Shown in pieces: positions 40,297 through 49,392 of a stretch of DNA of 64,000 nucleotides (position 1 is the stretch's first letter; each line of letters begins with the position of its first letter). Source of the DNA: Pseudomonas sp. 6D_7.1_Bac1 (GTDB taxonomy: Bacteria; Pseudomonadota; Gammaproteobacteria; Pseudomonadales; Pseudomonadaceae); assembly GCF_025465945.1 (NCBI RefSeq), contig NZ_JANLNW010000072.1, forward strand, positions 170,255 to 234,254, given 5' to 3'. A program made the translations under genes and the position numbers. The notes below the pieces were generated by a model. That model searched no databases. It was not told the DNA's origin and saw only the letters and a list, made by a program, of their open reading frames with translations.

Positions 40297-42165
40297 ATGC
40301 TGAACAAATACCCTCTGTGGAAATACATTCTGATCCTGGCGGTGCTGGCGGTCGGTCTGATTTATTCCGCTCCCAATCTTTATCCTGACGATCCGGCCAT
40401 TCAGGTCAGCGGTGCAAGTACTGCGCTGCAGGTTAATCAGGCGGATCTGGATCGTGTGAGCAAAGCGCTCAGCGACGCCGGGATCAACGTCAAGGCTGCC
40501 ACCCTTTCGGCCAATGGCAAGGGCGGTTTGTTGCGTCTGACCAAGGCTGAAGACCAACTGCCAGCCAAAGACGTAGTGCGCAAGGCGTTGGGTGATGACT
40601 ATGTTGTCGCGCTGAACCTGGCACAAACGACCCCGCAATGGCTGCGCAGCCTCGCCGCGCATCCGATGAAGCTGGGTCTGGACTTGTCCGGTGGTGTGCA
40701 CTTCCTGCTTGAAGTGGACATGGACAAAGCCCTCGACGCACGCCTGAAAGTCTACGAAGGCGACGTCAAGAGCCTGTTGCGTAAAGAGAAGCTGCGCTAT
40801 CGCAGCCTGCCGCAGATCAATGGCGCCATTCAGCTGGGTTTCAGTGATGAAGCTTCCCGCGAACAGGCCCGTGCGCTGATCCGCAAGAGCTTCAACGATT
40901 TCGACATTGTTCCGGCCGACCTCAATGGTCAGGCGGTGCTGCGTCTGGCGATGACCCCGGCCAAGCTGGCGGAAATCCGTGAATACTCCATCAAACAGAA
41001 CTTGACCACGGTGCGTAACCGCGTCAACGAGCTGGGTGTTGCCGAACCTATCGTTCAACGTCAGGGTGCCAACCGCATCGTGGTTGAGCTGCCAGGGGTA
41101 CAAGATACTGCCGAAGCCAAGCGTATTCTCGGCAAGACGGCCAACCTCGAGTTCCGTCTGGCGGCTGAGCCGGGTGCTTCGAAAGCTACCTCCGAGACTT
41201 TCGAGTTCCGTGAAGGCAAGCGTCCTCCTGCGCAAATCGAGCGTGGCCTGATCATCACTGGCGACCAGGTGACTGACGCCAAGGCCGGTTTCGGTGAGCA
41301 CGGTACGCCAGAAGTGAACATTCGTCTGGACAGTCACGGCGGCGAGCTGATGAACCGTGCGACGCGCACCAACGTCGGTCGCAGCATGGCGGTGATCTTC
41401 ATCGAGCAGCGCCCGGTGACGACTTACGTCAAGCAAATGGTCAACGGCGTCGAGAAGGACGTGCCGGTTCAGACCTTCAAGGAAGAGAAAAAGATCATCA
41501 GCCTGGCGACCATTCAGTCGCCGCTGGGTGCTCAGTTCCGCATTACTGGCCTGAACGGTCAGGGCGAATCCTCGGAGCTGGCCCTGCTGCTGCGCGCCGG
41601 TGGTCTGGCGGCGCCGATGTACTTTGCTGAAGAGCGCACCATCGGTCCAAGCCTGGGTGCTGACAACATCACCAAGGGTATCGATGCGTCGCTGTGGGGC
41701 ATGCTGTTCGTGTCGCTGTTTATCATGGCCATCTATCGCTTCTTCGGCATCGTCGCCACCGTTGCGCTGACGGTGAACATGGTGATGCTGCTGGCCTTGA
41801 TGTCTTTGCTGGGTGCAACGCTGACCCTGCCAGGTATCGCCGGTATCGTATTGACCATGGGTATGGCGGTCGACGCCAACGTACTGATCTTCTCGCGGAT
41901 ACGTGAAGAGATCGCGGCCGGCATGACGGTGCAGCGAGCAATCAACGAAGGTTTCGGGCGCGCATTCACTGCGATTCTCGACGCCAACCTGACCACCTTG
42001 CTGGTGGGCGGGATTCTGTTTGCCATGGGTACAGGTCCGGTCAAAGGCTTCGCAGTGACCATGTCCCTCGGGGTGCTGACCTCGATGTTCACGGCCATCA
42101 TGGTTACCCGCGCGATGGTCAACCTGATCTTCGGCGGTCGTGACTTCAAGAAGTTGTGGATTTAA
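40297..42165 (+). CDS. secD: Protein translocase subunit SecD
   Basis: SecD works with SecF to drive the late stage of protein export using the proton gradient. The 622-aa protein begins MLNKYPLWKYILILAVLAVG (first membrane helix), has the P1 periplasmic domain (GLDLSGGVHFLLEVDMDKAL) and then the five-helix RND-type block with GIVLTMGMAVDANVLIFSRI and REEIAAGMTVQRAINEGF. I take the ATG at 40297 rather than the GTG at 40294. No strong ribosome site is visible. Confidence 0.97.
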   Translation: MLNKYPLWKYILILAVLAVGLIYSAPNLYPDDPAIQVSGASTALQVNQADLDRVSKALSDAGINVKAATLSANGKGGLLRLTKAEDQLPAKDVVRKALGDDYVVALNLAQTTPQWLRSLAAHPMKLGLDLSGGVHFLLEVDMDKALDARLKVYEGDVKSLLRKEKLRYRSLPQINGAIQLGFSDEASREQARALIRKSFNDFDIVPADLNGQAVLRLAMTPAKLAEIREYSIKQNLTTVRNRVNELGVAEPIVQRQGANRIVVELPGVQDTAEAKRILGKTANLEFRLAAEPGASKATSETFEFREGKRPPAQIERGLIITGDQVTDAKAGFGEHGTPEVNIRLDSHGGELMNRATRTNVGRSMAVIFIEQRPVTTYVKQMVNGVEKDVPVQTFKEEKKIISLATIQSPLGAQFRITGLNGQGESSELALLLRAGGLAAPMYFAEERTIGPSLGADNITKGIDASLWGMLFVSLFIMAIYRFFGIVATVALTVNMVMLLALMSLLGATLTLPGIAGIVLTMGMAVDANVLIFSRIREEIAAGMTVQRAINEGFGRAFTAILDANLTTLLVGGILFAMGTGPVKGFAVTMSLGVLTSMFTAIMVTRAMVNLIFGGRDFKKLWI

Positions 42166-42174
42166 GGGGCTGCC

Positions 42175-43089
42175 ATGTTACGTACTATCAACTTCATGGG
42201 CGTTCGCAACGTTGCGTTCGGCGTCACATTGTTCCTTACCGCCATGGCGTTGTTCAGCTGCTTCCACAAGGGCATGAACTGGGGTCTGGACTTCACCGGC
42301 GGTACGCTCATCGAGCTAACCTACGAGCATCCGGCCGATGTCATGAAGGTTCGCTCCCAGCTGACTGAGGCGGGTTATCACGAAGCGATCGTTCAGAGCT
42401 TCGGCGCTACCACCGATTTGCTGGTGCGCATGCCTGGCGAAGACCCGCAACTGGGTCACCAGGTAGCTGAGGCGCTGCAGAAGGTCGGTGGCGACAACCC
42501 GGCGGTGGTCAAGCGCGTCGAGTTCGTCGGCCCGCAGGTCGGTGAAGAACTACGCGACCAGGGCGGCCTCGGCATGCTGATGGCGCTGGGCGGTATCCTG
42601 ATCTACCTGGCTTTCCGCTTTCAGTGGAAGTTCGCGGTCGGTGCGATTGTCTCGCTGATCCACGACGTGATCGTGACCGTGGGTATCCTGTCGTTCTTCC
42701 AGGTCACCTTCGACCTGACGGTGCTGGCGGCGGTACTGGCGATCATCGGTTACTCGCTGAACGACACCATCGTGGTATTCGACCGGGTTCGCGAAAACTT
42801 CCGGGTGCTGCGCAAGGCCAGCCTGATCGAGAACATCAACATCTCGACCACGCAAACCCTGCTGCGGACTATGGCGACGTCGATCTCTACCTTGCTGGCG
42901 ATCTCGGCTCTGCTGTTCTTCGGTGGTGACAACCTGTTCGGTTTCTCCATTGCACTGTTCATCGGTGTTCTGGCGGGTACCTACTCGTCGATCTATATTG
43001 CTAACGTCGTGCTGATCTGGCTGAACCTGAGCAGTGAGGATCTTATCCCTCCTGCCAGCACCGAGAAGGAAGTGGACGACCGTCCTTGA
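42175..43089 (+). CDS. secF: Protein translocase subunit SecF
   Basis: The 304-aa partner of SecD. Motifs are the first helix after MLRTINFMGVRNV, GLDFTGGTLIELTYE in the small periplasmic domain, AAVLAIIGYSLNDTIVVFDR, and the last helices with LLFFGGDNLFGFSIALFIGV. AAGGGG precedes the ATG nine bases after the secD stop. A strong terminator follows. Confidence 0.97.
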   Translation: MLRTINFMGVRNVAFGVTLFLTAMALFSCFHKGMNWGLDFTGGTLIELTYEHPADVMKVRSQLTEAGYHEAIVQSFGATTDLLVRMPGEDPQLGHQVAEALQKVGGDNPAVVKRVEFVGPQVGEELRDQGGLGMLMALGGILIYLAFRFQWKFAVGAIVSLIHDVIVTVGILSFFQVTFDLTVLAAVLAIIGYSLNDTIVVFDRVRENFRVLRKASLIENINISTTQTLLRTMATSISTLLAISALLFFGGDNLFGFSIALFIGVLAGTYSSIYIANVVLIWLNLSSEDLIPPASTEKEVDDRP

Positions 43090-43114
43090 GGCGTTATCTC
43101 TTCTCGTTATAACC

Positions 43115-43148
43115 AAAAGGCGCGAGTATTGAACTCGCGCCTTTTTTT
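43115..43148 (+). terminator. Terminator of the queA-secF operon
   Basis: AAAAGGCGCGAGT and ACTCGCGCCTTTTTTT form a long stem with a U-tract, 26 bases after the secF stop. Confidence 0.92.
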
Positions 43149-43207
43149 GTGCTCAAACGCTGGGAGAGGAGCGGGCATATCCCGCATTTGATGGTCAGGA
43201 GGTTCAT

Positions 43208-43759
43208 GTGAACAAGTCGTTACTGGTTGGTGCGGTATTGGGTGCTGTCGGTGTAACTGCCGGAGGCGCTGTTGCCACCTACAGCCTGGTAAAAAACAAC
43301 GGCCCTGAGTATGCGCAAGTACTGGCGGTTGAGCCGGTCAAGACGCAGATCAAAACTCCACGTGAAGTATGCAGGGATGTGCCTGTTACCCGGCAGGCGC
43401 CGGTGAAGGATCAGCATCAGATCCTCGGTACGGTGATTGGCGCAGTCGGCGGTGGTCTGTTGGGCAATATGGTCGGTGGCGGTAATGGCAAAAAGCTCGC
43501 CACCGTGGCGGGCGCGGTTGGCGGCGGTTACGCCGGCAACAGGGTGCAGGAAGGCATGCAGGAGCGTGATACCACCACCTCGGTGCAAAGACGTTGCGAA
43601 ACGGTCAATGACGTCAGCGACAAGCTCGTAGGCTATGACGTTCGGTATTCGCTGGGCGGCAAGGAAGGCAAAGTGCGGATGGATCGTGATCCGGGTAACC
43701 AGATTCCGGTTGGCAAGGACGGTCAGTTGGTCCTGGGTCCGAATCAGCCAGCGAAGTAA
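43208..43759 (+). CDS. Glycine-zipper 2TM-domain envelope protein
   Basis: A 183-aa envelope protein of the 17-kDa-antigen/SlyB-like group. A signal or anchor helix (residues 5-25) is followed by a variable part and the glycine zipper GAVGGGLLGNMVGGGNGKKL and VAGAVGGGYAGNRVQ (about 78-115), then a small beta domain (VGYDVRYSLGGKEGKVRMDR). It starts at GTG 43208: AGGAGG lies seven bases upstream, and the overlapping ATG runs straight into TGA. It has its own terminator. Related proteins affect envelope stability, but the exact role is not known. Confidence 0.85.
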   Translation: MNKSLLVGAVLGAVGVTAGGAVATYSLVKNNGPEYAQVLAVEPVKTQIKTPREVCRDVPVTRQAPVKDQHQILGTVIGAVGGGLLGNMVGGGNGKKLATVAGAVGGGYAGNRVQEGMQERDTTTSVQRRCETVNDVSDKLVGYDVRYSLGGKEGKVRMDRDPGNQIPVGKDGQLVLGPNQPAK

Positions 43760-43775
43760 TGAGCTGATTGCCGAA

Positions 43776-43809
43776 CAAAAAAAGCACCCGGAGGGTGCTT
43801 TTTTTTTTG
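43776..43809 (+). terminator. Terminator after the glycine-zipper gene
   Basis: AAAAAAAGCACCC and GGGTGCTTTTTTTTTT, loop GGA, 17 bases after the stop codon. Confidence 0.92.
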
Positions 43810-43842
43810 TACCCGAGACTCATGTGCCACCACCAATCCCCT

Positions 43843-43930
43843 GTGGGAGCGAGCCTGCTCGCGATAGCTGAATGTCAGTCAGCATTAATGTTGAATGTTC
43901 GATGGTCATCGCGAGCAGGCTCGCTCCCAC
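43843..43930. repeat. REPIN, GTGGGAGCGAGC class
   Basis: GTGGGAGCGAGCCTGCTCGC plus GAT at the left and its perfect inverted copy ATCGCGAGCAGGCTCGCTCC plus CAC at the right enclose 42 bases. It lies between two convergent terminators. Confidence 0.88.
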
Positions 43931-43967
43931 AATGGGGTGTGGTGTTTTCGGGGCCAAATTGCAGGTA

Positions 43968-43997
43968 TAAAAAAAGCACCCCGAAGGGTGCTTTTTT
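43968..43997 (-). terminator. Terminator of suhB
   Basis: AAAAAAAGCACCC and GGGTGCTTTTTTG with a CGAA loop, adjacent to the suhB stop at 44009. Its stem is nearly identical to the terminator at 43776. Confidence 0.85.
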
Positions 43998-44008
43998 GTG
44001 CCTGGCGC

Positions 44009-44824
44009 TTAACGTTTCAGCGAGGCTGGCAGGTGCGGCTGGATGGCCGTCAATACTGCTTTGAAGCATTTGGTGTTGCCGGCAACGACGTGGCCTTTTT
44101 CAAGGAAGTCGTGACCGCCGGTGAAGTCGCTCACCAGGCCGCCGGCTTCTTGAATCAGCAGGGCACCTGCAGCCATGTCCCACTCGGACAGGCCCGATTC
44201 CCAGAATGCGTCGTAACGACCCGCGGCAACATAAGCCAGGTCCAGGCTTGCTGCGCCAGCGCGGCGGATGCCGGCGGTCTGGCCAACCAGGCTGCGGAAC
44301 ATGCCCAGGTAGTTGTCGAGGTTGTCCATCTGGTCGTCACGGAACGGGAAGCCCGTACCCAGCAACGCGCCTTCAAGGCTGGTGCGACCGCTTACGCGCA
44401 GACGACGACCGTTGAGTTGAGCGCCGCGACCGCGGCTGGCGGTGAATTCTTCCTGGCGAACCGGGTCCAGAACCACTGCGTGTTCCAGGCGGCCGCGGTA
44501 TTTGCAGGCGATGCTGACGGCGAAATGCGGAACGCCGCGCAGGAAGTTGGTGGTGCCGTCCAGTGGGTCGATGATCCACAGGTACTCTTCGCCTTCACCG
44601 CTGCCAGCGTGCATGCCGGTTTCTTCGCCGAGAATGCCGTGAGTCGGGTAGGCCTTGCGCAGCGCGTCGATGATTTTCTGCTCGGCAGCGCGATCCACTT
44701 CGGACACGTAGTCCTTGGCGTCTTTTTCGTCGACCTTGATGGTATCCAGGCGCTCGATGGAGCGGAAGATCAATTCACTGGCGCTGCGGGCGGCGCGCAG
44801 CGCGATATTCAGCATGGGCTGCAT
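44009..44824 (-). CDS. suhB: Inositol-1-monophosphatase family protein SuhB
   Basis: A 271-aa Mg-dependent, Li-sensitive phosphatase; in E. coli SuhB also joins rRNA antitermination complexes, and in P. aeruginosa it affects virulence regulation. The metal site is visible as GILGEETG, WIIDPLDGTTNFLRG and ESGLSEWDMAAGALLIQEAGG. It is divergent from trmJ, as in other pseudomonads. Confidence 0.95.
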   Translation of the reverse strand: MQPMLNIALRAARSASELIFRSIERLDTIKVDEKDAKDYVSEVDRAAEQKIIDALRKAYPTHGILGEETGMHAGSGEGEEYLWIIDPLDGTTNFLRGVPHFAVSIACKYRGRLEHAVVLDPVRQEEFTASRGRGAQLNGRRLRVSGRTSLEGALLGTGFPFRDDQMDNLDNYLGMFRSLVGQTAGIRRAGAASLDLAYVAAGRYDAFWESGLSEWDMAAGALLIQEAGGLVSDFTGGHDFLEKGHVVAGNTKCFKAVLTAIQPHLPASLKR

Positions 44825-44969
44825 GGATGTGTCACCTAAGGTTGTTAAAGAAAGCCGAGCATTCTAGCAGAAAGTTTCTACAGATGAAGGACGACGTTCG
44901 CTTTCGTAGCTTAACTTTAGGATGAACTGTAAGATTTGCGGCCAATTTCCCTGTCAGAGAGCGCCTCCC

Positions 44970-45740
44970 TTGCTGCAGAACATTCGTGTCGTCCTGGTCA
45001 ATACCAGCCATCCGGGGAATATCGGTGGGGCTGCGCGTGCCATGAAGAACATGGGGCTGTCGCGACTGGTGCTGGTCGAGCCGCGGTTGTTCCCGTACCA
45101 CGAGGCGGATGCGCGGGCCTCTGGTGCCGGTGACATTCTGGAGAACGCGCAAGTCGTCGCCACGCTGGAAGATGCGCTGGTCGGCTGCAATCTGGTGCTG
45201 GGCACCAGTGCCCGTGATCGTCGTATTCCTTGGCCGCTGCTTGATCCCCGTGAGTGCGGGGTGAAGGTGGTAGAGGAGGCCGCGCAAGGCGCCGAGATCG
45301 CTTTGGTGTTCGGTCGTGAAGATTCCGGCCTCACCAATGAAGAGCTGCAACGATGTCATTACCACGTGCACATCCCATCAGACCCTGAGTTCAGTTCGCT
45401 GAACCTTGGGGCAGCGGTGCAGGTGCTGAGCTATGAAGTGCGCATGTCCTGGCTGGCGGCCGAAGGTCAGCCGAGCAAGGTCGAGAAGGATGAAGTGGCG
45501 TCCACCAAGAGTGGTGAGCTGGCGACCATGGATGAGCTGGAGCGATTCTATGAACATCTGGAGCAAACGCTGGTGGCCATCGAGTTTCTCGACCCGGAAA
45601 AGCCGCGACACTTGATGGCGCGCCTGCGTCGGTTGTACGGACGAAGCTCGGTCAGCCGGGCGGAAATGAATATTTTGCGTGGCATCCTCACGGAAACCCA
45701 AAAAGCGGCCCGTGGTGAGCTTCTTAAACGGAAGGATTAA
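44970..45740 (+). CDS. trmJ: tRNA (cytidine/uridine-2'-O-)-methyltransferase TrmJ
   Basis: TrmJ is a SPOUT-class enzyme that 2'-O-methylates position 32 of tRNAs. The 256-aa protein has IRVVLVNTSHPGNIGGAARA, LVFGREDSGLTNEEL and the knot segment SLNLGAAVQVLSYE. The conserved family start (M)LQNIRVV corresponds to a TTG at 44970; an ATG at 44922 would add a Cys-rich 16-residue extension not seen in relatives, so the start is uncertain. It ends two bases before cysE. Confidence 0.92.
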   Translation: MLQNIRVVLVNTSHPGNIGGAARAMKNMGLSRLVLVEPRLFPYHEADARASGAGDILENAQVVATLEDALVGCNLVLGTSARDRRIPWPLLDPRECGVKVVEEAAQGAEIALVFGREDSGLTNEELQRCHYHVHIPSDPEFSSLNLGAAVQVLSYEVRMSWLAAEGQPSKVEKDEVASTKSGELATMDELERFYEHLEQTLVAIEFLDPEKPRHLMARLRRLYGRSSVSRAEMNILRGILTETQKAARGELLKRKD

Positions 45741-45742
45741 TG

Positions 45743-46519
45743 ATGTTCGAGCGTTTGCGTGAAGATATCCAGAGCGTTTTCCATCGTGACCCGGCGGCGC
45801 GTAATGCTTTTGAGGTGCTGACCTGCTACCCCGGCATGCATGCAATCTGGATTCATCGACTGTCTGCTGCTCTATGGGGTATGGGCTGGAAATGGCTGGC
45901 GCGGTTGGTATCGAACTTCGGTCGCTGGTTGACCGGGATCGAGATTCATCCGGGCGCGAAGGTGGGGCGGCGTTTCTTTATCGATCACGGAATGGGCATT
46001 GTTATCGGCGAAACGGCTGAAATCGGCGATGACGTGACGCTGTATCAGGGCGTTACCCTCGGCGGTACCAGTTGGAACAAAGGCAAGCGCCACCCAACGC
46101 TGGAGGATGGCGTGGTGGTGGGGGCGGGTGCCAAGGTGTTGGGGCCGTTCACTGTGGGTGCCGGTGCCAAGGTGGGCTCCAATGCGGTGGTCACCAAGGC
46201 TGTGCCGGCCGGTGCGACGGTGGTCGGGATTCCCGGGCGGATCATTGTCAAATCCGATGATGAGCTGGAGGCCAAGCGCAAGGCCATGGCCGAGAAGATT
46301 GGTTTCGACGCCTACGGCGTCAGCGAAGACATGCCGGACCCGGTGGCGCGCGCCATTGGTCAGTTGCTGGATCACTTGCAGGCTGTTGATGGCCGGCTGG
46401 AAGGCATGTGCGGGGCGCTCAAGGATCTGGGCAGCCCGTACTGCGCCAAGGACTTGCCTGAGTTGCGCGACGAAGATTTCGCCTGCGTAAAAGGCAAGGA
46501 TGAAAGCAAGGCCAGCTGA
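45743..46519 (+). CDS. cysE: Serine O-acetyltransferase CysE
   Basis: CysE makes O-acetylserine for cysteine synthesis and is normally feedback-inhibited by cysteine. The 258-aa protein has an N-terminal helical part (MFERLREDIQSVFHRDPAAR) and a left-handed beta-helix of hexapeptide repeats with GIEIHPGAKVGRRFFIDHGM, GETAEIGDDVTLYQGVTLGG and the catalytic His. Two adjacent ATGs (45740, 45743) follow GGAAGGA. It supplies cysteine, the sulfur source used by the downstream isc genes. Confidence 0.95.
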   Translation: MFERLREDIQSVFHRDPAARNAFEVLTCYPGMHAIWIHRLSAALWGMGWKWLARLVSNFGRWLTGIEIHPGAKVGRRFFIDHGMGIVIGETAEIGDDVTLYQGVTLGGTSWNKGKRHPTLEDGVVVGAGAKVLGPFTVGAGAKVGSNAVVTKAVPAGATVVGIPGRIIVKSDDELEAKRKAMAEKIGFDAYGVSEDMPDPVARAIGQLLDHLQAVDGRLEGMCGALKDLGSPYCAKDLPELRDEDFACVKGKDESKAS

Positions 46520-46533
46520 ATCGGGGTGGCCCC

Positions 46534-46624
46534 ATCGCGAGCAGGCTCGCTCCCACATCAGATCTTCAGCGGCCACAAATTTGTGCGCAACAGAGATCAA
46601 GTGTGGGAGCGAGCCTGCTCGCGA
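46534..46624. repeat. REPIN between cysE and iscR
   Basis: TCGCGAGCAGGCTCGCTCCC plus AC (46534-46556) and the inverted copy GTGGGAGCGAGCCTGCTCGC plus GA (46603-46624) enclose 46 bases. The arms point opposite ways to those of the 43843 element. Confidence 0.88.
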
Positions 46625-46695
46625 AGAACGATAACGCGCATTTACTGGTCGTTCGCCTCCAGATATTTGCTATAGTGCGCGCGCTCTTTTGCGGG

Positions 46696-46754
46696 TAAAC
46701 CTGACTAAAGTACTAGGTCTTATAGTTGACTTAAACACTCGGGAATTGCATACT
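46696..46754 (+). promoter_or_regulatory. isc promoter with IscR type-1-like boxes
   Basis: A sigma-70-type promoter is visible: -35 TTGACT (46726-46731), 17 bases, -10 CATACT (46749-46754). The -35 lies inside ATAGTTGACTTAAACACTCG, which fits the E. coli IscR type 1 site, and a second similar box, ACCTGACTAAAGTACTAGGT, lies just upstream. Holo-IscR should therefore repress its own operon when Fe-S clusters are plentiful. Confidence 0.75.
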
Positions 46755-46787
46755 CGCCTCCATTCCGAAACTCCGTGGTAATTGTCC

Positions 46788-47279
46788 ATGCGACTGACTA
46801 CAAAAGGCCGATACGCTGTCACCGCCATGCTCGACCTGGCGTTGCACGCGCAACATGGCCCGGTGTCCCTGGCCGATATCTCTGAGCGCCAAGGCATTTC
46901 CCTGTCCTACCTCGAACAGCTTTTCGCCAAATTGCGCCGTAGCAATCTGGTCTCCAGCGTCCGTGGCCCAGGCGGTGGCTACCAGCTATCGCGTGACATG
47001 CAGGGCATCCAGGTCGCTCAGGTGATCGATGCGGTAAACGAATCGGTTGATGCAACCAAATGCCAGGGCCTGGGTGATTGCCATGGTGGCGACACCTGCC
47101 TGACCCACCACTTGTGGTGTGATCTGAGCCTGCAAATCCACGAATTTCTGAGCGGTATCAGCTTGGCTGACCTTGTGACTCGCCGTGAGGTGCAAGAAGT
47201 AGCCCAGCGTCAGGACCAGCGTCGTTGCAACAGCAAGACGTCGCGTCTGGACAAGATTGAAGCGTCCGCCGTCGAATGA
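46788..47279 (+). CDS. iscR: Fe-S cluster-responsive regulator IscR
   Basis: A 163-aa Rrf2-family repressor. The winged helix includes MRLTTKGRYAVTAMLDLALH and ISLSYLEQLFAKLRRSNLV, and the cluster ligands C92, C98, C104 and H107 are in place (KCQGLGDCHGGDTCLTHHLW). I chose the ATG at 46788, where the family N-terminus begins, over a TTG six bases earlier. It is the first gene of the isc operon. Confidence 0.97.
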   Translation: MRLTTKGRYAVTAMLDLALHAQHGPVSLADISERQGISLSYLEQLFAKLRRSNLVSSVRGPGGGYQLSRDMQGIQVAQVIDAVNESVDATKCQGLGDCHGGDTCLTHHLWCDLSLQIHEFLSGISLADLVTRREVQEVAQRQDQRRCNSKTSRLDKIEASAVE

Positions 47280-47329
47280 CAGCCAAAGAGCTAGCGGCAC
47301 GCCAGCCAGCCTGATTTAGGAGATAGTCC

Positions 47330-48544
47330 ATGAAATTGCCGATTTACCTTGATTACTCTGCGACCACCCCGGTTGATCCGCGTGTCGCGCAAAAGATGAG
47401 TGAATGCCTGCTGGTCGACGGAAACTTCGGTAACCCGGCGTCCCGCTCCCACGTGTTCGGCTGGAAAGCCGAAGAATCGGTCGAAAACGCTCGCCGCCAG
47501 GTCGCCGACCTGGTCAACGCCGACCCGCGTGAAATCGTCTGGACCTCCGGTGCTACCGAGTCCGACAACCTGGCAATCAAGGGTGTCGCGCATTTCTATG
47601 GCACCAAGGGCAAGCACCTGATCACCACCAAGATCGAACACAAGGCTGTCCTCGACACCATGCGCCAACTGGAGCGCGAAGGTTTCGAAGTCACCTACCT
47701 CGATCCTCGTGAAGACGGTCTCGTGACGCCTGAGATGATCGAAGCCGCACTGCGCGATGACACCATCCTGGTGTCGGTCATGCACGTGAACAACGAAATC
47801 GGCACCATCAACGACATCGCAGCCATCGGCGAACTGACCCGCTCCAAGGGCATCCTGTTCCACGTCGACGCTGCGCAGTCCACCGGCAAAGTCGAAATCG
47901 ACCTGCAAAAGCTGAAAGTCGACCTGATGTCCTTCTCGGCCCACAAGACCTACGGTCCTAAAGGTATCGGCGCGCTGTACGTAAGCCGCAAGCCGCGTGT
48001 TCGCCTTGAAGCGACCATGCACGGCGGCGGTCACGAGCGCGGCATGCGTTCCGGCACCCTGGCGACCCACCAGATCGTTGGCATGGGCGAAGCGTTCCGT
48101 GTGGCCAAGGAAGACATGGCTGCCGAAAACGTCCGTATCAAAGCCTTGAGCGATCGTTTCTTCAAGCAGGTCGAAGGCCTCGAGGAGCTGTACGTCAACG
48201 GCAGCCTGACGGCTCGCGTTCCGCACAACCTGAACCTGAGCTTCAACTACGTTGAAGGCGAGTCGCTGATCATGGCGCTCAAGGATCTGGCGGTATCGTC
48301 CGGTTCGGCCTGCACCTCGGCGTCCCTTGAGCCTTCGTACGTACTGCGTGCCCTGGGCCGCAACGACGAACTGGCACACAGCTCGATCCGCTTCACTTTC
48401 GGCCGCTTCACCACCGAAGAAGAAATCGATTATGCCGCGCAGAAAGTCTGCGAGGCCGTCACCAAGCTGCGCGCTTTGTCGCCGCTGTGGGACATGTACA
48501 AAGACGGCGTCGACATTTCGAAAATCGAGTGGGCGGCACACTAA
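47330..48544 (+). CDS. iscS: Cysteine desulfurase IscS
   Basis: A PLP enzyme that takes sulfur from cysteine for Fe-S clusters and tRNA thiolation. The 404 residues match E. coli IscS in length. Motifs are LDYSATTPVDPRV, TSGATESDNLAIKG, the Schiff-base lysine in SFSAHKTYGPKG, and the mobile catalytic cysteine in SSGSACTSASLEPS. The ribosome site TAGGAGATAGTCC precedes the ATG. Confidence 0.98.
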   Translation: MKLPIYLDYSATTPVDPRVAQKMSECLLVDGNFGNPASRSHVFGWKAEESVENARRQVADLVNADPREIVWTSGATESDNLAIKGVAHFYGTKGKHLITTKIEHKAVLDTMRQLEREGFEVTYLDPREDGLVTPEMIEAALRDDTILVSVMHVNNEIGTINDIAAIGELTRSKGILFHVDAAQSTGKVEIDLQKLKVDLMSFSAHKTYGPKGIGALYVSRKPRVRLEATMHGGGHERGMRSGTLATHQIVGMGEAFRVAKEDMAAENVRIKALSDRFFKQVEGLEELYVNGSLTARVPHNLNLSFNYVEGESLIMALKDLAVSSGSACTSASLEPSYVLRALGRNDELAHSSIRFTFGRFTTEEEIDYAAQKVCEAVTKLRALSPLWDMYKDGVDISKIEWAAH

Positions 48545-48639
48545 CAAATTAAGTCGCCGCATACGGGCTCTGTAAACCCTGTTGAAAAGTCGGCTTGCAG
48601 GGCCCAAAGAGCGACTATCTGATGAGTGAGGAATGAATC

Positions 48640-49026
48640 ATGGCTTACAGCGAAAAGGTCATCGACCACTACGAGAACCCGCGTAACGTCGGCAAGATGG
48701 ACGCGGAAGATCCAGATGTCGGCACCGGCATGGTCGGCGCTCCAGCATGCGGCGACGTTATGCGCCTGCAAATCAAGGTCAACGAGCAAGGCATCATCGA
48801 AGACGCCAAGTTCAAGACCTACGGCTGCGGCTCTGCCATTGCTTCCAGCTCCCTCGCCACCGAGTGGATGAAGGGCAAGACTCTGGATGAAGCAGAAACC
48901 ATCAAGAACACTCAGCTGGCTGAAGAACTGGCCTTGCCGCCAGTGAAAATCCACTGCTCCGTACTCGCTGAAGACGCCATCAAGGCAGCTGTTCGCGACT
49001 ACAAGCAGAAGAAAGGCTTGATCTGA
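48640..49026 (+). CDS. iscU: Fe-S cluster scaffold IscU
   Basis: A 128-aa scaffold on which [2Fe-2S] and [4Fe-4S] clusters are built. The ligand cysteines C37, C63 and C106 and the HscA-recognition motif LPPVK (99-103) are intact. It lies 95 bases after iscS. Confidence 0.98.
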   Translation: MAYSEKVIDHYENPRNVGKMDAEDPDVGTGMVGAPACGDVMRLQIKVNEQGIIEDAKFKTYGCGSAIASSSLATEWMKGKTLDEAETIKNTQLAEELALPPVKIHCSVLAEDAIKAAVRDYKQKKGLI

Positions 49027-49060
49027 CTTTCAAGATTTGGCGACGAGTAAGGAGTCACCG

Positions 49061-49384
49061 ATGGCTATCAGCATGACAGAAGCGGCTGCTCAACACGTGC
49101 GACGCTCCCTAGACGGGCGCGGCAAGGGTGATGGGATTCGTCTGGGTGTTCGCACCACGGGCTGTTCCGGCCTTGCCTACGTGCTGGAGTTTGTCGATGA
49201 GGTAGGGGCAGACGATCAGGTATTCGAAAGTCACGGCGAGAAAGTGATCATCGATCCGAAAAGCCTGGCGTACCTGGACGGTACCGAGCTCGATTTCGTC
49301 AAGGAAGGGTTGAACGAAGGCTTCAAGTTCAACAATCCCAACGTGCGCGGTGAATGTGGCTGCGGCGAAAGCTTCAACATCTGA
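49061..49384 (+). CDS. iscA: A-type Fe-S carrier IscA
   Basis: A 107-aa A-type carrier with the three conserved cysteines C35 (TTGCSG), C99 and C101 (GECGCGESF). The ATG at 49061 follows AAGGAGTCACCG; eight earlier codons are open but lack family similarity. Confidence 0.97.
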   Translation: MAISMTEAAAQHVRRSLDGRGKGDGIRLGVRTTGCSGLAYVLEFVDEVGADDQVFESHGEKVIIDPKSLAYLDGTELDFVKEGLNEGFKFNNPNVRGECGCGESFNI

Positions 49385-49392
49385 GGCTGCTC

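Noticed and set aside
43843..43930. Repeated inverted GAGCGAGCCTGCTCGC units as a possible CRISPR array
   Set aside because: They are inverted pairs dispersed in separate intergenic regions, not direct repeats with regular spacers, and no cas genes are present.
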